A stretch of 64,000 nt of DNA from Incurvaria masculella (GCA_946894095.1 OX335653.1:1245001-1309000), one strand, 5' to 3'. Shown: positions 10,830 to 22,642, numbered from the stretch's first letter. Translations and numbers: made by a program. The notes: generated from the letters alone by a model not told the origin.

Positions 10830-11119
10830 TTTTTTTAGGGTTCCGTACCCGAAGGGTGCCAACGGAACCCTATTACTAAGCCTCCACTGTCCGTCCGTCC
10901 GTCCGTCTGTCACAGGGCTTTAACTCAGTAACCGTAACAGATAGACAGCTAAAATTCTCACAGAGTGTGTATTTATTTTGCCGCTATAACATCAAATAGA
11001 TTAAATTAAAAAATGAATAAAATGAAAGGGGGCCCCGTACAAAAAACGTGATGCTTTTGTATTAAATCTTTTACGATGGTACGGAACCCTTCGTGTGCGA
11101 GTCCGACTCGCACTTGGCC
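10830..11119 (+). mobile_element. Lepidopteran interspersed repeat (family C, copy 2)
   Basis: Uninterrupted about 290-bp copy: agggttccgtacccgaagg at the left, (GTCC)n with gtctgtcacagggc, ttttgccgctataacatc, and ggtacggaacccttcgtg then gagtccgactcgcac at the right. Non-coding. Confidence 0.85.
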
Positions 11120-11528
11120 ATGCCATAACGGAACAATGACAACGACGGCATATGGCTATCAAACATACCCATTTAAAAAAAGAAGAACTCTATTTGAGTA
11201 ATCCATTCGTATGCGTGCCGTGACCGCATCGATCTATTTTCTCCAAACTTTGCAAATCGCGCGTACTATAATATATATGTAGGTACTATAGTATATATCG
11301 ACCTTGCTAGGGTGAAGCGAGGGAATTTGGCCCCATAATTGTATTAATTTGTCTCGGCTGGCGGAACCGTTAGCTCGTTGTTCCTAATGACGTTACGGCG
11401 TGGTTTTGCTAGCAAATTATACTCGCTAGGGACTTTGCTTCGAGAAATAAACACTTTTTACTTTTATTCGAATCTTTTCTAGATTTCAAAAACATAATCA
11501 ACAGTTTAAGTGTGCTTAAAAGAAGCAT

Positions 11529-11627
11529 GTGCTACGATCGTTCGTAGCTATTTCTGTTATAAGTCTTCAAAATACCATCCTATTTATTGTGAGTTACAAC
11601 AGAAATAGCTACGAACGATCGTAGCAC
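11529..11627. mobile_element. Perfect 30-bp-armed palindromic element
   Basis: Arms at 11529-11558 and 11598-11627 are perfect reverse complements over 30 bp (gtgctacgatcgttcgtagc plus tatttctgtt), with a 39-bp spacer. No ORF. Probably a small foldback MITE; transcribed, it would form a long hairpin. Confidence 0.75.
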
Positions 11628-11639
11628 CTTCTTCTTATA

Positions 11640-12845
11640 CGCATGTATACAAATGTGACGTCATCAACCTGAATTCACTTTACATGAATGAATTATATAA
11701 CTTCAGGTGTATCCACAGGAATTTAATTATTTTCGTTTCCATACCACAAACTTTGCTCGCTGTTTGACTGTTTGTTTTGAACGTTTCGAAAGATTACCTG
11801 AAAATAAAAAAAAGTTTTTTTATGTTTCGAATGAAAAATATGGTTCTTCCGTCGGTTTTTTTAGGTCTCTAGTCCTTACTACCTGGAAGAAAGTACGAGT
11901 AATGTGAAAAAATATGCCTATTTTGGAGTTTTATTTCTATTTTTTGCTAATTTGTGCTACGAAAACGAAATTCATTCATTTTGTGCTGATATAATAGGTA
12001 ACTTAAGTTATATAATAATCCAACCGTGTGGTCATGATAGTCATTGAAAGAAAAAAAAATTGAATAATGATTACTCAAAGATAAATATATTATTATTACA
12101 TCATTTCTGTGGTTCCCTAATAATAATAATAACAAAAAATGTTATATTTATAGAATTCCTTAAAATTTTCGAAAAATAAATTCTAAGAAACCGTACTTAG
12201 GGCATGCCCTTTATTCCTTGAAGAATGCGTAGAAATCGATTGACACGAATAAATTATATTTCGCATAGCAAAAAAAGGATGTTACAAATATTACACTCTT
12301 GCATTTAAATACGCTAAAATGAGTATATTTAAACATATACACAAAATATTTACTCCGAAAAAGGTATCAAATCGTTGAAATTGAATCAGTCTTCGTTCGA
12401 GTGATACGTCCGTCACCGAAATGACGGCGAGCTGTGGTATACCGGGGGAAAGATGGATACCTAATGGAAATAAGCCCGCCTCGATCTCGTCACGTGTAAT
12501 GCAATCAGACATTTCGCGTCGATTTTTACATTTTCATCTGAAAGGCGATTGGGAAAATATGATATTTTCCAGTAACATTACGCTTTTTGCAACGAAATTA
12601 TATTTATTTTACGCTACAGACAAGGCCTTTGAGTCTGGTCGTTTACATATACTGGCGGTACGTTTGCGAATATAGAACCGAAAAGCGTTAGAATATTTTT
12701 AAAATTAGAAGTTTAAATAATTTAAAGACTAGGATTCCTCTACCAAGTATCACGCAATCTATACCAATACAAAATAATCAACACTTAAGTATAAAGGCCC
12801 TTTAAGTGTAGATAAAAATAAATAAGCACTTGCTGAAAACCAGCA
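11640..12845. other. No gene seen
   Basis: AT-rich. Contains a CRE-type TGACGTCA at 11656-11663. Short ORFs here have no recognisable protein signature. A family P repeat fragment lies at about 12775-12835. Confidence 0.4.
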
Positions 12846-12847
12846 CG

Positions 12848-13425
12848 TGAAGCCTATTCCTGGAATTCCGTAATCAGCAATCATCAATCCTGAGTCTATA
12901 AAACCGCCTTAAGAACGGCCCGTAAACTATGTTCCCCATACAAACGTAGTTTACTAATCATTTGAAAAACACCGTTCCGATTTGCTTCATATTTAGTATC
13001 TAATATTCTGCAATAAATATCTGTGTCTGCACGTTTTTGTTTTGCTGAAAATTATAGAGCAATTCAAATAACAGGCAAAAAAATATCTTCATACGAACTT
13101 TCTTTTATCAGTTGTGTGTTACAGGATATTTTTTTATAGACATAGATATTTGTTGCCTGATATTAAGTCCCAAATATCAAGCAAATTCGAACAGTGGTTT
13201 TCAAATGATTAGAAAACTACGTTTGTATGGCGAGCATGATTTTCTGATGCTTACGGGCCCACCTTAATAGCAGTTTTCAAAGGGATTTTCTAGAATAAAA
13301 TATTCCGGAGCATTTTTTTATTGATCAAGGTTTTTCGTTGAAAAACTAGACTTGAAAACGGCTATAAAACGGTTTTCTAGATTCTGAATTCCTGAATACT
13401 GAATATCAAGAATATACCTGCAGGC
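12848..13425. mobile_element. Palindromic MITE (family E, copy 1), split by a TTAA element
   Basis: The left arm, agcctattcctggaattccg then taatcagcaatcatcaatcc, pairs with the right arm around gaattcctgaatactgaata. The middle is interrupted by the TTAA-flanked insertion at 12909-13267. Other copies: 14201-14422, 49383-49614, 50539-51731. Confidence 0.75.
12909..13267. mobile_element. TTAA-flanked MITE (family D) nested in family E
   Basis: 359 bp between two TTAA sites. Arms are long imperfect inverted repeats: ccatacaaacgtagttt and ctaatcatttgaaaa on the left, their complements on the right. The right terminus reads TTAAGGTGGGCCCGTAA on the minus strand, resembling the GGTGGCCC end of family A, so the two families may share a transposase. 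Confidence 0.8.
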
Positions 13426-13454
13426 TAAGTGTAGATTAAAATAAATCAGTGACA

Positions 13455-14165
13455 GTTAATGGCCTTTATTGTTAAAGTGATGATTGTCTTGTACTAGTAT
13501 TGATTGCAAGCTGCTGAAAAAGGCCCTTAAGGTGGCCCAAACCGGCGGGACGAACTCATTCGCGGGCAAGGTACAAAACCGTGCTGTTGCGCTCTAGGAC
13601 CTTCTCTGTTTCAAAAAAAAAAAAGACAGGCTCCGTGATGAGGAAGTTGCAACATATCCCCAAAAATATAATGTATATATAAAATATAAATATAAATATA
13701 ATAAATATAGTGTATAATTTGATAAGATTTACGAAAATTTTAAATTACAAAACTACTTACAGCTAAAAGTAAACCACGACCGCTTTAGTCAAAAATCTAA
13801 CAAAAATATTTATCTTAATTATAAGATAGAAGATATAATTTAATTATAAATCTTAATTAAATAATCTATGTCTGATGACTAATCTTTTTAAGATGTTCTT
13901 ACTTTATCATTGCGTAATCCACCTCCATAGTTATTGTATAAAACGCGCAAAAAATTCGAAATTTCGGACCTTATAACTTAGAAACCAAACACAATTTTAC
14001 AATGTCAACGGTCACCAGACATCTAGTTTGATCAAATAAAGCTATTTTGAGTAAAACTTGGGATCTCTGACAAGAAATATGTGCGTGTTCTTCTTTCCCC
14101 GTTTGTATGGGGAGTTGAGAGGGATGGGCCACCTTAATATGTGGCGATTAAGCTATTAAGGCCCC
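13455..14165 (+). repeat. Family P repeat carrying a family A insertion
   Basis: gtcttgtactagtattgattgc through aaaggcccttaa (to 13530) resumes after the insertion as ttaatatgtggcgattaagc (14134 on). The same sequence is uninterrupted at about 18690-18785, which serves as an empty-site control. Confidence 0.75.
13527..14137 (+). mobile_element. TTAA-flanked MITE (family A, copy 2)
   Basis: TTAA, then GGTGGCCCAAACCGG, ending GGGATGGGCCACC then TTAA. It is longer than 550 bp because of small internal AT expansions. The unoccupied version of its target at about 18724-18745 has a single TTAA, so TTAA was duplicated on insertion. Confidence 0.88.
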
Positions 14166-14200
14166 TAAAAAGGATCTTTGGATTCGTAAATCTAGTGACA

Positions 14201-14422
14201 TGCAGGCCTATTCCTGTAATTCCGTCATCAGGAATCCTAAGTCTCAAAAATTTCTTTTATTACGGTTTTTAAAGCGATTTTCTTGATGAAAAGTTTCCGG
14301 AGCACAGTTTTTTTATTAATCAACGTTTCCCGTCAAATCGCTCTGAAAACCGCTATAAAAGCAGTTTTGTAGACTCAGGATTCCTGATTACTGATTACGG
14401 AATTCCACGAATAGGCCTGCTG
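14201..14422. mobile_element. Palindromic MITE (family E, copy 2), uninterrupted
   Basis: Near-complete inverted repeat: gcaggcctattcctgtaatt at the left, aattccacgaataggcctgc at the right, with atcaggaatcctaagtct and agactcaggattcctgat inside. About 222 bp, non-coding. Confidence 0.8.
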
Positions 14423-14526
14423 GTTATTGACTTAAATAGGAATAAAATGAAATGACTAATTTCAACGATGAACTTGACACGGTTTATTTCTCTAAAAAAA
14501 ATGTTTTTAAAAATAAATTCTACCAC

Positions 14527-14770
14527 TATTTCTTATGGAACCTGACATGAATGGCTTATACCAAACTACTACCGTCATGATATAAGCCCGATACTCCACA
14601 TACGATTTTTCCATTGACCGGACCATAAGCCTACCACCTAGTATTACAGTATTACATGGGTTTCGAACCATCAAAAAGCTGGTATTCTTAACGAACGGCA
14701 CTTATCCAACTCAGATAGAGAAAGCAAATGGTGCATGACGGGCGTAAAGAATTTGAGCCCATAACCTGTG
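14527..14770 (-). mobile_element. Degraded SINE fragment
   Basis: ttatggaacctgacatgaat, ctaccgtcatgatataagcc and the attacatgggtttcgaacca stretch match the SINE tail and body on the minus strand, with an internal deletion. Confidence 0.65.
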
Positions 14771-14774
14771 GTAA

Positions 14775-15525
14775 CTCTTCTTGTCAGAGGTTAGGAAGTC
14801 CTCTATAGCCCCTCCTACAAGACAACACTGTATTAGTGGACTAACACGGCTGTAATGTTTCGAGGAGCTGACTTCGGTGTTCAATGAAGAAGGTTCAATG
14901 GAACCGTAGAACGCTAGTATTAAGAATTACACTGTGGACCAGCCTCAGTGACAAATCACGTGAAGTAATTCTAAAAAACCGCCTTTGCTAAAGATAACAT
15001 CGTTGCTGTGAGAAAACGGATAAAATAAGACCATCACATGACATATCTTGAGATTAAAGAATTCTTGGGCATCTTAAGGACAAATACTGCATGAAGCGCT
15101 TGGTGTGAGAGAGATGGTCTCTCTTTAGATCCCGTATTTGCTCTCTGACGTTCACATAGCGACACATGTTAGATGGTGTGGGCAAACGATTCAACCGTAA
15201 AGAGTCGAATCACGTCTACGCAATCATCAAAGGTGTTGATTCTTGGATTTGTGTCTATAATCCTGACCAGACCACCTGGGTTTTCTAGACTGAGCTAAAG
15301 CCGTAGAACGTTGTTCGTTCCCGAAGCACTAGAAGACAAAGATAGCCGTACTTGGCGAAAATAACCACGTTGTGAAGATTTAACTAGAGAATTGTAGGAC
15401 GGTAGTGGTATACAAAAGTCTGCTTACTTAAAATTGTCCCCAAATATCGGAAAACCAACTCAAAGCTGTTTGATAAGCTAATGTCTGGACAGTAGCAGTA
15501 GTTGCGATAATAACCATTCATTACC
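14775..15525. other. No gene seen
   Basis: Moderately GC-richer than its surroundings but without a supportable ORF or recognised repeat. Confidence 0.35.
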
Positions 15526-15529
15526 AGTT

Positions 15530-15780
15530 CAGGGGGTCCATTCAGGGCAAGAGTGAGTTCGAATTCGTCACTAAATATCAACTCACTTTTTTAAATAGTT
15601 AATGTTTCTACACTTCTTGAATATCATTACAGTTAGGTAAAAATCTGGTCTGTCCCGTAAATAAATTAGAAGTTAAAAAAACGGTTCCTGTATTTAAATA
15701 ATAATATAATTCCCAGCTATTTTTAGGTTAACTCACTCCCGAACTCGAACTCACTCTTGCCCTGAATAGACTCCCTGTAG
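15530..15780. mobile_element. Inverted-repeat MITE
   Basis: The arm at about 15535-15565 (tccattcagggcaagagtga then gttcgaattcg) is mirrored by the arm at about 15740-15775 (cgaactcgaactcactcttg then ccctgaataga). About 250 bp, AT-rich spacer, no ORF. Confidence 0.7.
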
Positions 15781-16315
15781 AGAAATATTAAGAAAAAAAA
15801 CCTCTGAATGTTTTCTCAAAACTGAGCAATAGAGAGTTTTTGCACACCATGTTCAGTCACCGTGCCGCTTACTAAACATTCTTTAGTTTCGTTTAACAAC
15901 TTGTTTGCAATGATAGCTCGTTACAAATAGATTTGCGTAAGGAACGGCCTTTACTAAATGGCTTTATCCAAAGGGCCAAGCAGTAAAGCTTAAAGAACAA
16001 CTACTAAATAAAATCAACTTTTTCGTACCAAGCAATTACGTCGCTATAAATGAATGTATTTTTAAACGACCGTGAAGTTGTCCCGTATTCAATGACTCCT
16101 ACTAACACAGTGTTTAAGGTTATACATACATTGATTTATCGCAAGTAAGCGTGGCGGACATTTATTGCCATACAAGTTCTATTTCTATGCCATTTGGACT
16201 GAGGGTGGCTGTTTCTTTCGTTATTGTTCTTTGCCTTAATTAAACTGTTCTATCAAAAAATGTTTGGCAGTAGAATTACAATCTGAGTAGATGTTTCAGT
16301 ACTGTGTACGGAAAA
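15781..16315. other. No gene seen
   Basis: AT-rich; no supported feature. Confidence 0.35.
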
Positions 16316-16317
16316 CT

Positions 16318-16436
16318 CGTAAAGTTTCTTTGCTGATTCTTCTTTACTGAGTTGATCGAATCCGCGGATCATTCAGTTCTTGGCGTAATATAGTGTAGTT
16401 TGACTAGCAAATAGGTTTTAATAAATGAAATGAAAT
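16318..16436 (+). mobile_element. LINE 3' end (jockey-like)
   Basis: aaagtttctttgctgattct, gagttgatcgaatccgcgga and the terminal aataaatgaaatgaaat closely match 45060-45187. This is the usual non-coding 3' end of a lepidopteran jockey-type LINE, 5'-truncated. Confidence 0.7.
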
Positions 16437-17150
16437 GTTCAACTTCACGTTAAAATATCAGCTCGTTTATTCTAAAAATTAAACAAAGAAATAACTTGAA
16501 CAAGGCAAAAAATTAAACAAATCATGTATAGGCGTGAGGGAGCGTAGTGCACGGGGGGGCGCGTTGGCCCTTTATGAATATTTCATAAGCGTACTCACCC
16601 CACCGTACTACTGCGTTACAAGTAAGGGGGATTTTGTCCCTCCCTGAATTCGAGATGGACGAGAAATGAATGTAGGCACAAAACCTGTCTTTTTTACTTA
16701 AATTTCTAATTAGAATTACTGTGTTCAGAAAGTGTCCAGCTGTCTTATTGTATTTCCTCTTGTTCTTTCTCCTTATCTGCAATATCATCAAAGTCTCATC
16801 TCAACGGTTCTAATTTAAATATTACTAAAGTGTATTCACATTTTATTTGATTTATTTTTATTAGATGTAGATTAGGGCACCCTGCCGCCTGGCAGCGATA
16901 TGGCTGAAATTAATTATTTGTTATAAATGTGTGTAATTTTAGTAATAGTTTAATTTAGAGGATAATGTATAATATTTAAGTTTTAATTTCTTTGTGGATT
17001 TTGTTGGATTTAAAAAAAGAAACTCTAGTTATACGCTTGGGCCAACCTACATATTCAAACTAACATTAATAGGCAAATTTTATTTTAGCAAAATGCAGTT
17101 AGCAAAATACAATAATCATTAGATGTTACTGATTGTCGCAGAGAGATTAG
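16437..17150. other. No gene seen
   Basis: AT-rich sequence with one short GC patch at about 16540-16660. No exon is supported. Confidence 0.35.
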
Positions 17151-17151
17151 C

Positions 17152-17444
17152 CAAGTTTGAGTCGGACTCGCACACGAAGGGTTCGGTACCATCGTACAAG
17201 ATTTAACCACAAAAAATCATGTTTTTTGTATTGAAGCCCCCAAAAGATTTTTGTTTTTTTTTTATTTCACCTATTTGTTGTTATAGCGGCCAAATTAATA
17301 CACGCTCTGTGAAAATTTCAGCTGCCTAGTTTAGATTCGGTTCAGATACGGGTAAAGATACAGCGCTGTGACAGATGAACGGACGGACAGCGAAGGCTTA
17401 GTAATAGGGTTCCGTTGGCACCCTTTGGGTACGGAACCCTATAA
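17152..17444 (-). mobile_element. Family C repeat (copy 3)
   Basis: Reverse orientation: gagtcggactcgcac at the left, ttgttgttatagcggccaaa inside, and gggttccgttggcacccttt with gtacggaaccct at the right. Confidence 0.85.
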
Positions 17445-17954
17445 ACGAGCTGTTTATCAAAATCCGGTGACAAAAAAAAATTTCAATAGCAAACATGTTA
17501 GCCATTGAAAATAATCCTAAGCATGAAGAAAATAATAGCTAATGGTACTTGAGACATTCGACACCCCACTTGCTTTGACAACTCGTGACAAATTGGTATT
17601 GCGTTCGGTGACGAGGGCTTTGTCGCACCGGACTAATGACGGAGGGAGCGCTACGTGTTGATTGGGCATGTGATTACAGTCTTCGAAAGGCCTTCGATCG
17701 GCACGTTTTCACGATTTATCTAAAAGATAATAATAAATCGATTAGCAATTGAACAATCACATATTTTAAGTTGATATTTTATGACTTATATTTTAGTTAA
17801 ATTATCAATTTAGTTTATATAAAACGATAACACCATAATTTATAAATACCCTCTAAAGGATAAAGAGATATTTTGAATCAATTTATACATTTAAAACTAC
17901 TCTAACTGATCTAAGCGTTCTCCTGTTAGAAGAGAGGTAGATTTTGATATATGG

Positions 17955-18108
17955 CTTTAAAAAAAAAACGACATTTGTTAACACCTACACGAAATGTATG
18001 GGTAGGAAATTTACAACAAAATGTTATGAACTTGTTTTACTCCGGAAATGCCTAGGAATGCGTGGCTAACGTTTGGACTATACTCCAGTTAACACTCTTT
18101 ATATTGTG
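17955..18108. mobile_element. Hairpin MITE (family H, copy 2), partial
   Basis: gttaacacctac, cctaggaatgcgtggctaac and gtttggactatactccagtt match one arm of 8524-8730 with many substitutions. Confidence 0.6.
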
Positions 18109-18216
18109 TTTATTAACATTTGTTTGCATGATAACTCATTCAAAACATAATTTTGCTTTGAAAAATTGGACACTTAGCCTGGTTTTCACCAAGCGCTACT
18201 TACATTTATTATTAAA

Positions 18217-18785
18217 GTGATAATTATCTTGTACTGGTATCGATTGTGAGATGACAAGAAATGCCCTTTAATGTGAGGATTAAGCTAATCAGTACTTGGT
18301 GGAAGAGAATCTTAGCTCCGTTTTCACCAACTGTCCATTTATTTGAATCAATACTTATTTTCGAAAGTGCTGATTATTTAGATTCTTTGACTGGTTTACA
18401 TTGACGATAGCACATTACACCAGATTTTGGTTAATTTCGTAAAATTCATATTTTTTATATCTATTCATATTTAACGTTTCTCCTTATGATTTTTTTTATT
18501 TAATTAATTAACTACTTAAATTTTAATTAAGTTTTAAACTTATTTTGTGACTGGCAAAGTATTTTTTCCAGTTCTTATAAGCATGGAAATAGATGCGACT
18601 TTTCTATTTTTGACATAGACCTAGCATAACGATTTTTAACATGTTCAAGTGTACGTCACCTACCTAAGAATGAAATAAAAACAATACAATATCTTGTACT
18701 GGCATTGATTGCAATTTGTTAAGAAAGGCCCTTAATATGTGGTGATTAAGCTAATCAGCAGAAGGTAAAAAGGGCCCTTAGCTTA
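18217..18785 (+). repeat. Two family P repeat fragments (about 18217-18330 and 18690-18785)
   Basis: Both carry a version of cttgtactggcattgattg, then ggccctta, then gattaagctaatcag. The second contains the intact aaggcccttaatatgtggtg, matching the flanks of the family A insertion at 13527. Confidence 0.7.
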
Positions 18786-19685
18786 TTTAAACAGTTATTT
18801 ATAAATACAAATAATTTACTTAATTATAAAACGATGAATTAATATCACCCTCGATCCTAAACGCGGCTGTTAATAAAACCTGTCTCCTAAACGAGACATG
18901 GCGTCGCTTGCAAACAACAGTTTCCTGATATTAATCGCCAGCAAATAATGTATACACAACGCGCCAAACTTCACCCATCTACCCTGGCCGTCGGAGAAAA
19001 AAAGCCGCGATGACTATGGCAATTCTTTTCTTTGGGATATTGGTGGCTACGATTTTATTTATTAGCCTTCTATATTTGCCAGATCTTTGCCATCAATTTG
19101 AGTATTTTTTTTATTTCAGTGAAGGCTTACTAATAAAAAAAACAGCTGATAATCGTCTGATTAGTGTCCAGTCAAAATTGTCTGTTAGCAACAATAAACG
19201 TCTGGACAGCTATCATTGAAGACAATTTTCACAAACGTCTCCTAAAAATGAGTCAGATATAACTATTATGCTTAAAACGAAACGAACTGGAAAGAAAACT
19301 TATAAACATTTCAACTAAACTGTCAATAATTACATTGGTAACGGATTTGAAACTAATAACGGTGACTAAACTCATTTTGATTTAGGATAACACATTAGGT
19401 GACAATATGTGGTATACGTAGAAATTTTAGGTATAATGTGTATAAAAGGCGTAATATATAGTATCACTATTTTCATTACCAATGCTATGAGTTCTTAGTA
19501 CTATAATTTATATTTTTTTCAATAAATGGGGCTACATAATATGATTTCAACTACCGCAAACGATTTATCACAGTGTTCAATTTTAGAAAATCAAATAAAT
19601 GTTCGGTTAATATTTCAATTTAACACATGAACACATTCACCTAGGGAAAACTGCAACGTACAAAATCTTTACAAATTGTACGAGA
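18786..19685. other. No gene seen
   Basis: AT-rich. A 69-codon hydrophobic ORF at 19010-19219 has no supporting splice or homology features and is not called. Confidence 0.35.
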
Positions 19686-19689
19686 AAAC

Positions 19690-19925
19690 TACAAATCTCT
19701 CTCTTATCTCGCCCACTCTCCGGGCTATCATCGTTCCGATAAATCAAATCGCCCCTCGAGCGCATTGTGCGAACGCACCTCCGGAAGCTGCGTTCGCACG
19801 GTGCGAGTGTTGCGGCCAAAATAATCATAAATTCGCGACGCGAGGCGCCAGCCGCCCCGCACCGACCCGAGCGACCGGAAATTTTGTATCTGGCGGAAGT
19901 AATCGATGGACATAATGCGAAGGGC
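19690..19925. promoter_or_regulatory. GC-rich non-repeat island 1
   Basis: CpG-rich block in AT-rich DNA with overlapping short ORFs in several frames, as expected from composition alone. Two copies of gcgcattgtgcgaacgc-like text occur near 19760-19800. Not recognisably part of a repeat family; a candidate conserved non-coding element. Confidence 0.3.
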
Positions 19926-20059
19926 GATGAGGGTTCTTAATTCTTTTTGAATTGATTGCTTCGCTCACGATTTACAAATGTTAGTGGGGGGGGAGGTAGT
20001 TGATATGAGATGATTGTGCGTAGATAGCATTTTGTAGCATAGGGCATTCCAAAATCGCT

Positions 20060-20225
20060 CTTTTTTTAGGGTTCCGTACACAAAGGGTGAAAACGGAACC
20101 CTATTACTAAGCCTCCGCTGTCCGTCCGTCCATCCGTCCGTCCGTCGTCCGTCCGTCCATCCGTCTGTCACAGGGCTGTATCTCATGAACCGTGACAGGT
20201 AGGAAGCTGAAATTTTCACGGATAA
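20060..20225 (+). mobile_element. Family C repeat (copy 4), 5' half only
   Basis: agggttccgtacacaaaggg, then cggaaccctattactaagcc, then an expanded interrupted (GTCC)n tract, then gtctgtcacagggctgtatc. The 3' half with gagtccgactcgcac is missing. Confidence 0.8.
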
Positions 20226-20327
20226 TTTCTGCTACACGAATAGATTTTTTTTTCTTAAAAGAAAACATCTACAGAAAAGAAAATATAATGGTTAATGGTT
20301 GTTATTAATTTGAAAAAAAATGTTTAA

Positions 20328-20489
20328 GCCCCGGTCGCACGAACAGACGGCTGAGTTAATCAATGTTCAAACACGTCACTTTTCAGTGATCCGCATAGAG
20401 TTCCTTCCGTACTGTCCACACAAAGTGTCGTGTTTAATCATACTTTGACGGTGATTTTGATTTTTCGTCCTTTCGTGCACTCGGCCCTA
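20328..20489 (+). mobile_element. About 160-bp MITE (family M, copy 1)
   Basis: Begins gccccggtcgcacgaacaga and ends cctttcgtgcactcggccc, imperfect inverted ends. It matches 37942-38100 almost throughout (gagttaatcaatg, caaacacgtcactttt, ctgtccacacaaagtg). Confidence 0.8.
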
Positions 20490-20594
20490 AATCTTAAGAT
20501 CACAGAACTTAAAATTTGATATTAATTTCAATTTAAGTTGCGTTAAGTTCCTGAACCTTATGGAATGAGAACAGGATAAAAATTTATATTTTCA

Positions 20595-20965
20595 GCAAAC
20601 GTTATACCAATATAGTAAAAAAAATGTTTAGAAAATGATACTGTGTATGGAAAAAAATTCTAAAGTCAGGTCTCAAATGTAAATGTATTTTTTCAAGTTT
20701 GCTGCTGATATTGACAGTAACTGATATTGATTTAAATATCATTTTAAAGAGCGTAACACTATCAACCACTTTAGTTAAGGTTATGTTTAACTTTTTGAAA
20801 TTTCTTCAACGAAACAATAAAAAAACCGGTTTCACGCGTTCTGCGGGTAGGTCACATTTCGAAAGATTTATTGCGAGCTGCTCGCTATCTCACTATCTGG
20901 CTATCTCGTTTCAATTGTAAAAATTGGACGAAAATGTTTAGGTATAAGTATGCTTTTAATACCTT
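20595..20965 (+). repeat. Dispersed repeat (copy in + orientation)
   Basis: Matches the reverse complement of about 63407-63768 by eye over some 370 bp, including aagtcaggtctcaaatgta, atttcttcaacgaaacaata, ggtttcacgcgttctgcggg and aaaatgtttaggtat. No coding capacity; terminal structure unclear. Confidence 0.75.
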
Positions 20966-21140
20966 CTCTGCGGAAAATGGTCTTAGTAGACATACATGCA
21001 GACAGACGGACAACGAAGTGATAGCATGAGGTTTTTTTCCTTTTGAGGAGCGGAACTCTGAAACCAGAAAAATAAGGTCGACACACAACATGTCAGCTCG
21101 GATGATGTCGTACCGTTGCTAATGTAAATGTTCAAATGAT

Positions 21141-21375
21141 AAGGAATGTGACATGTATGTATAATCGCGTGAAGCAAGGACACATTAATTAAAGAAAGAC
21201 CCCTTTAAAAATAACTACTCTACGAATATACTGTAAGGCTGCACCCGAACCAGCAAAACATACCATTGGCTGGTATTGCGTCTAACCATAACGGACCGTT
21301 AAAGTAAAGTAGGTAGTTCTTTTTACAGGGATCTTTCTTCCTTGCTTCCCCCCGGTCATACATGTCACATTCCTT
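21141..21375. mobile_element. Palindrome-ended MITE
   Basis: Starts aaggaatgtgacatgtatgt and ends catacatgtcacattcctt. The interior includes tctacgaatatactgtaagg. A related copy lies at about 61998-62123. Confidence 0.7.
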
Positions 21376-21479
21376 ATTATTATTATTCACAGTATATATT
21401 TATTAACAAATTTTAGGTTTACATTATTTAACACAAAAATACAAAAAATAAGACTCAAAAAATATAAACCTAAAACCCG

Positions 21480-21975
21480 GAAAACCTTACGGAGGTCCCA
21501 CCGGGGACAAATCCTGTAAGGCCGCTCCGAGCTACAGAGACAGAAACCTCCCAACGATTCTCGTGTTCGAGAGTAGAACCGCTTTCTGAATTTTGGAATC
21601 GGAGCCCAATATCGATACCTAATATCTCTAAGTGTTTTGCCAAAAACTTTGGGACAAATTATTATTATTTTCAAATCATATTCCCAATCGTGACGATGAA
21701 TCACCCAACAACATTTGGAGTCCCTCTGTCCCTTCAGTTCCCCGAGATTGGCGAGTCTCGTAAATGTTGCCATCGCCCGAAATTTCCCAATTTTCCTCGG
21801 GGCGGTGCGGGTTGCGCGGGTCACAGAGGGTGGAGGGATGCTTCGCCCTTGTAATGGCTTTATTGCCTGCGGCCGTCTCTCCCCTATCTGGTTACAGGGT
21901 CCCGTGCCAGGCTTAGCGCCGCGGCCGCAGGGCCTAGCGAACGAAACCGCTATTCGGACCGGATCGAGATAAAAC
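21480..21975. promoter_or_regulatory. GC-rich non-repeat island 2
   Basis: About 500 bp of unusually GC-rich sequence. Long open frames exist on both strands without conserved signatures, so no gene is called. It contains TAATGGCTTTATTGCC at about 21850, a string also present in the 23.9-kb island (homeodomain-type core, inference). Candidate enhancer or promoter of the cholinergic locus. Confidence 0.3.
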
Positions 21976-22474
21976 TGCATATTCTCCTTGCTTTTCATGA
22001 AGGATATCTGCAATAGTGCTTCCGTGTCTTAGAATCCCTTCTATAAATTAAAAGCCATGGAGATGTCGTTTTTACCCAAAAAATAATTAATTACGATTCG
22101 GATTTTCGTTGTCACAATTAACCATTGCATTGCGCAATAAATGCTATTTTAAACATTATGTAATTCGATACGTTCAAATTATGAGTACAATTGTTCCATT
22201 GTTCCGACTACGCTTTTTTTTAGATTTTTAGTTTTTAAGAAATGGATATTTAATATTTTTTTGTAATTTGTCTACCATGAGATCAGTATACACTATGAGA
22301 ATGTGTTTTCTATGTGTTTTTGACTTGTAAGGACAAACTTTCATCACAGATTGTCCATATCATGTGCTATGGGTTCTTCACAGTCTATTGTCGAGTTCTA
22401 ATACTTTAGGACGCACGAGTCGATCCATCCCTGTAGAAAGGTGGCAAGGGCTAGTTGATTACCATGTGATCTTA

Positions 22475-22642
22475 GGCTGATATAAATAGTCGTAACCGAA
22501 ACGAATGCTCACGCAAAGTAGTACTTTGTGACGTCACTTTGACACATTTTGTATGGACGAAATTTAAAAGTAATGTAAATTGACGTCACTCAGTACTACT
22601 TTTCGTTAGTCTTAGTTTCTGTAACGACTATTTATCTCATCC
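22475..22642. mobile_element. Inverted-repeat MITE with two CREs
   Basis: aggctgatataaatagtcgt pairs with acgactatttatctcatcct. Inside, aagtagtacttt and agtactactttt are mirrored and two TGACGTCA palindromes fall at 22529-22536 and 22582-22589. About 168 bp. Confidence 0.7.

Noticed and set aside
21387..22013. 208-codon minus-strand ORF
   Set aside because: No recognisable domain, spans a GC-rich island and an AT-rich flank with a composition jump, no splice sites or conserved start. Open by composition.
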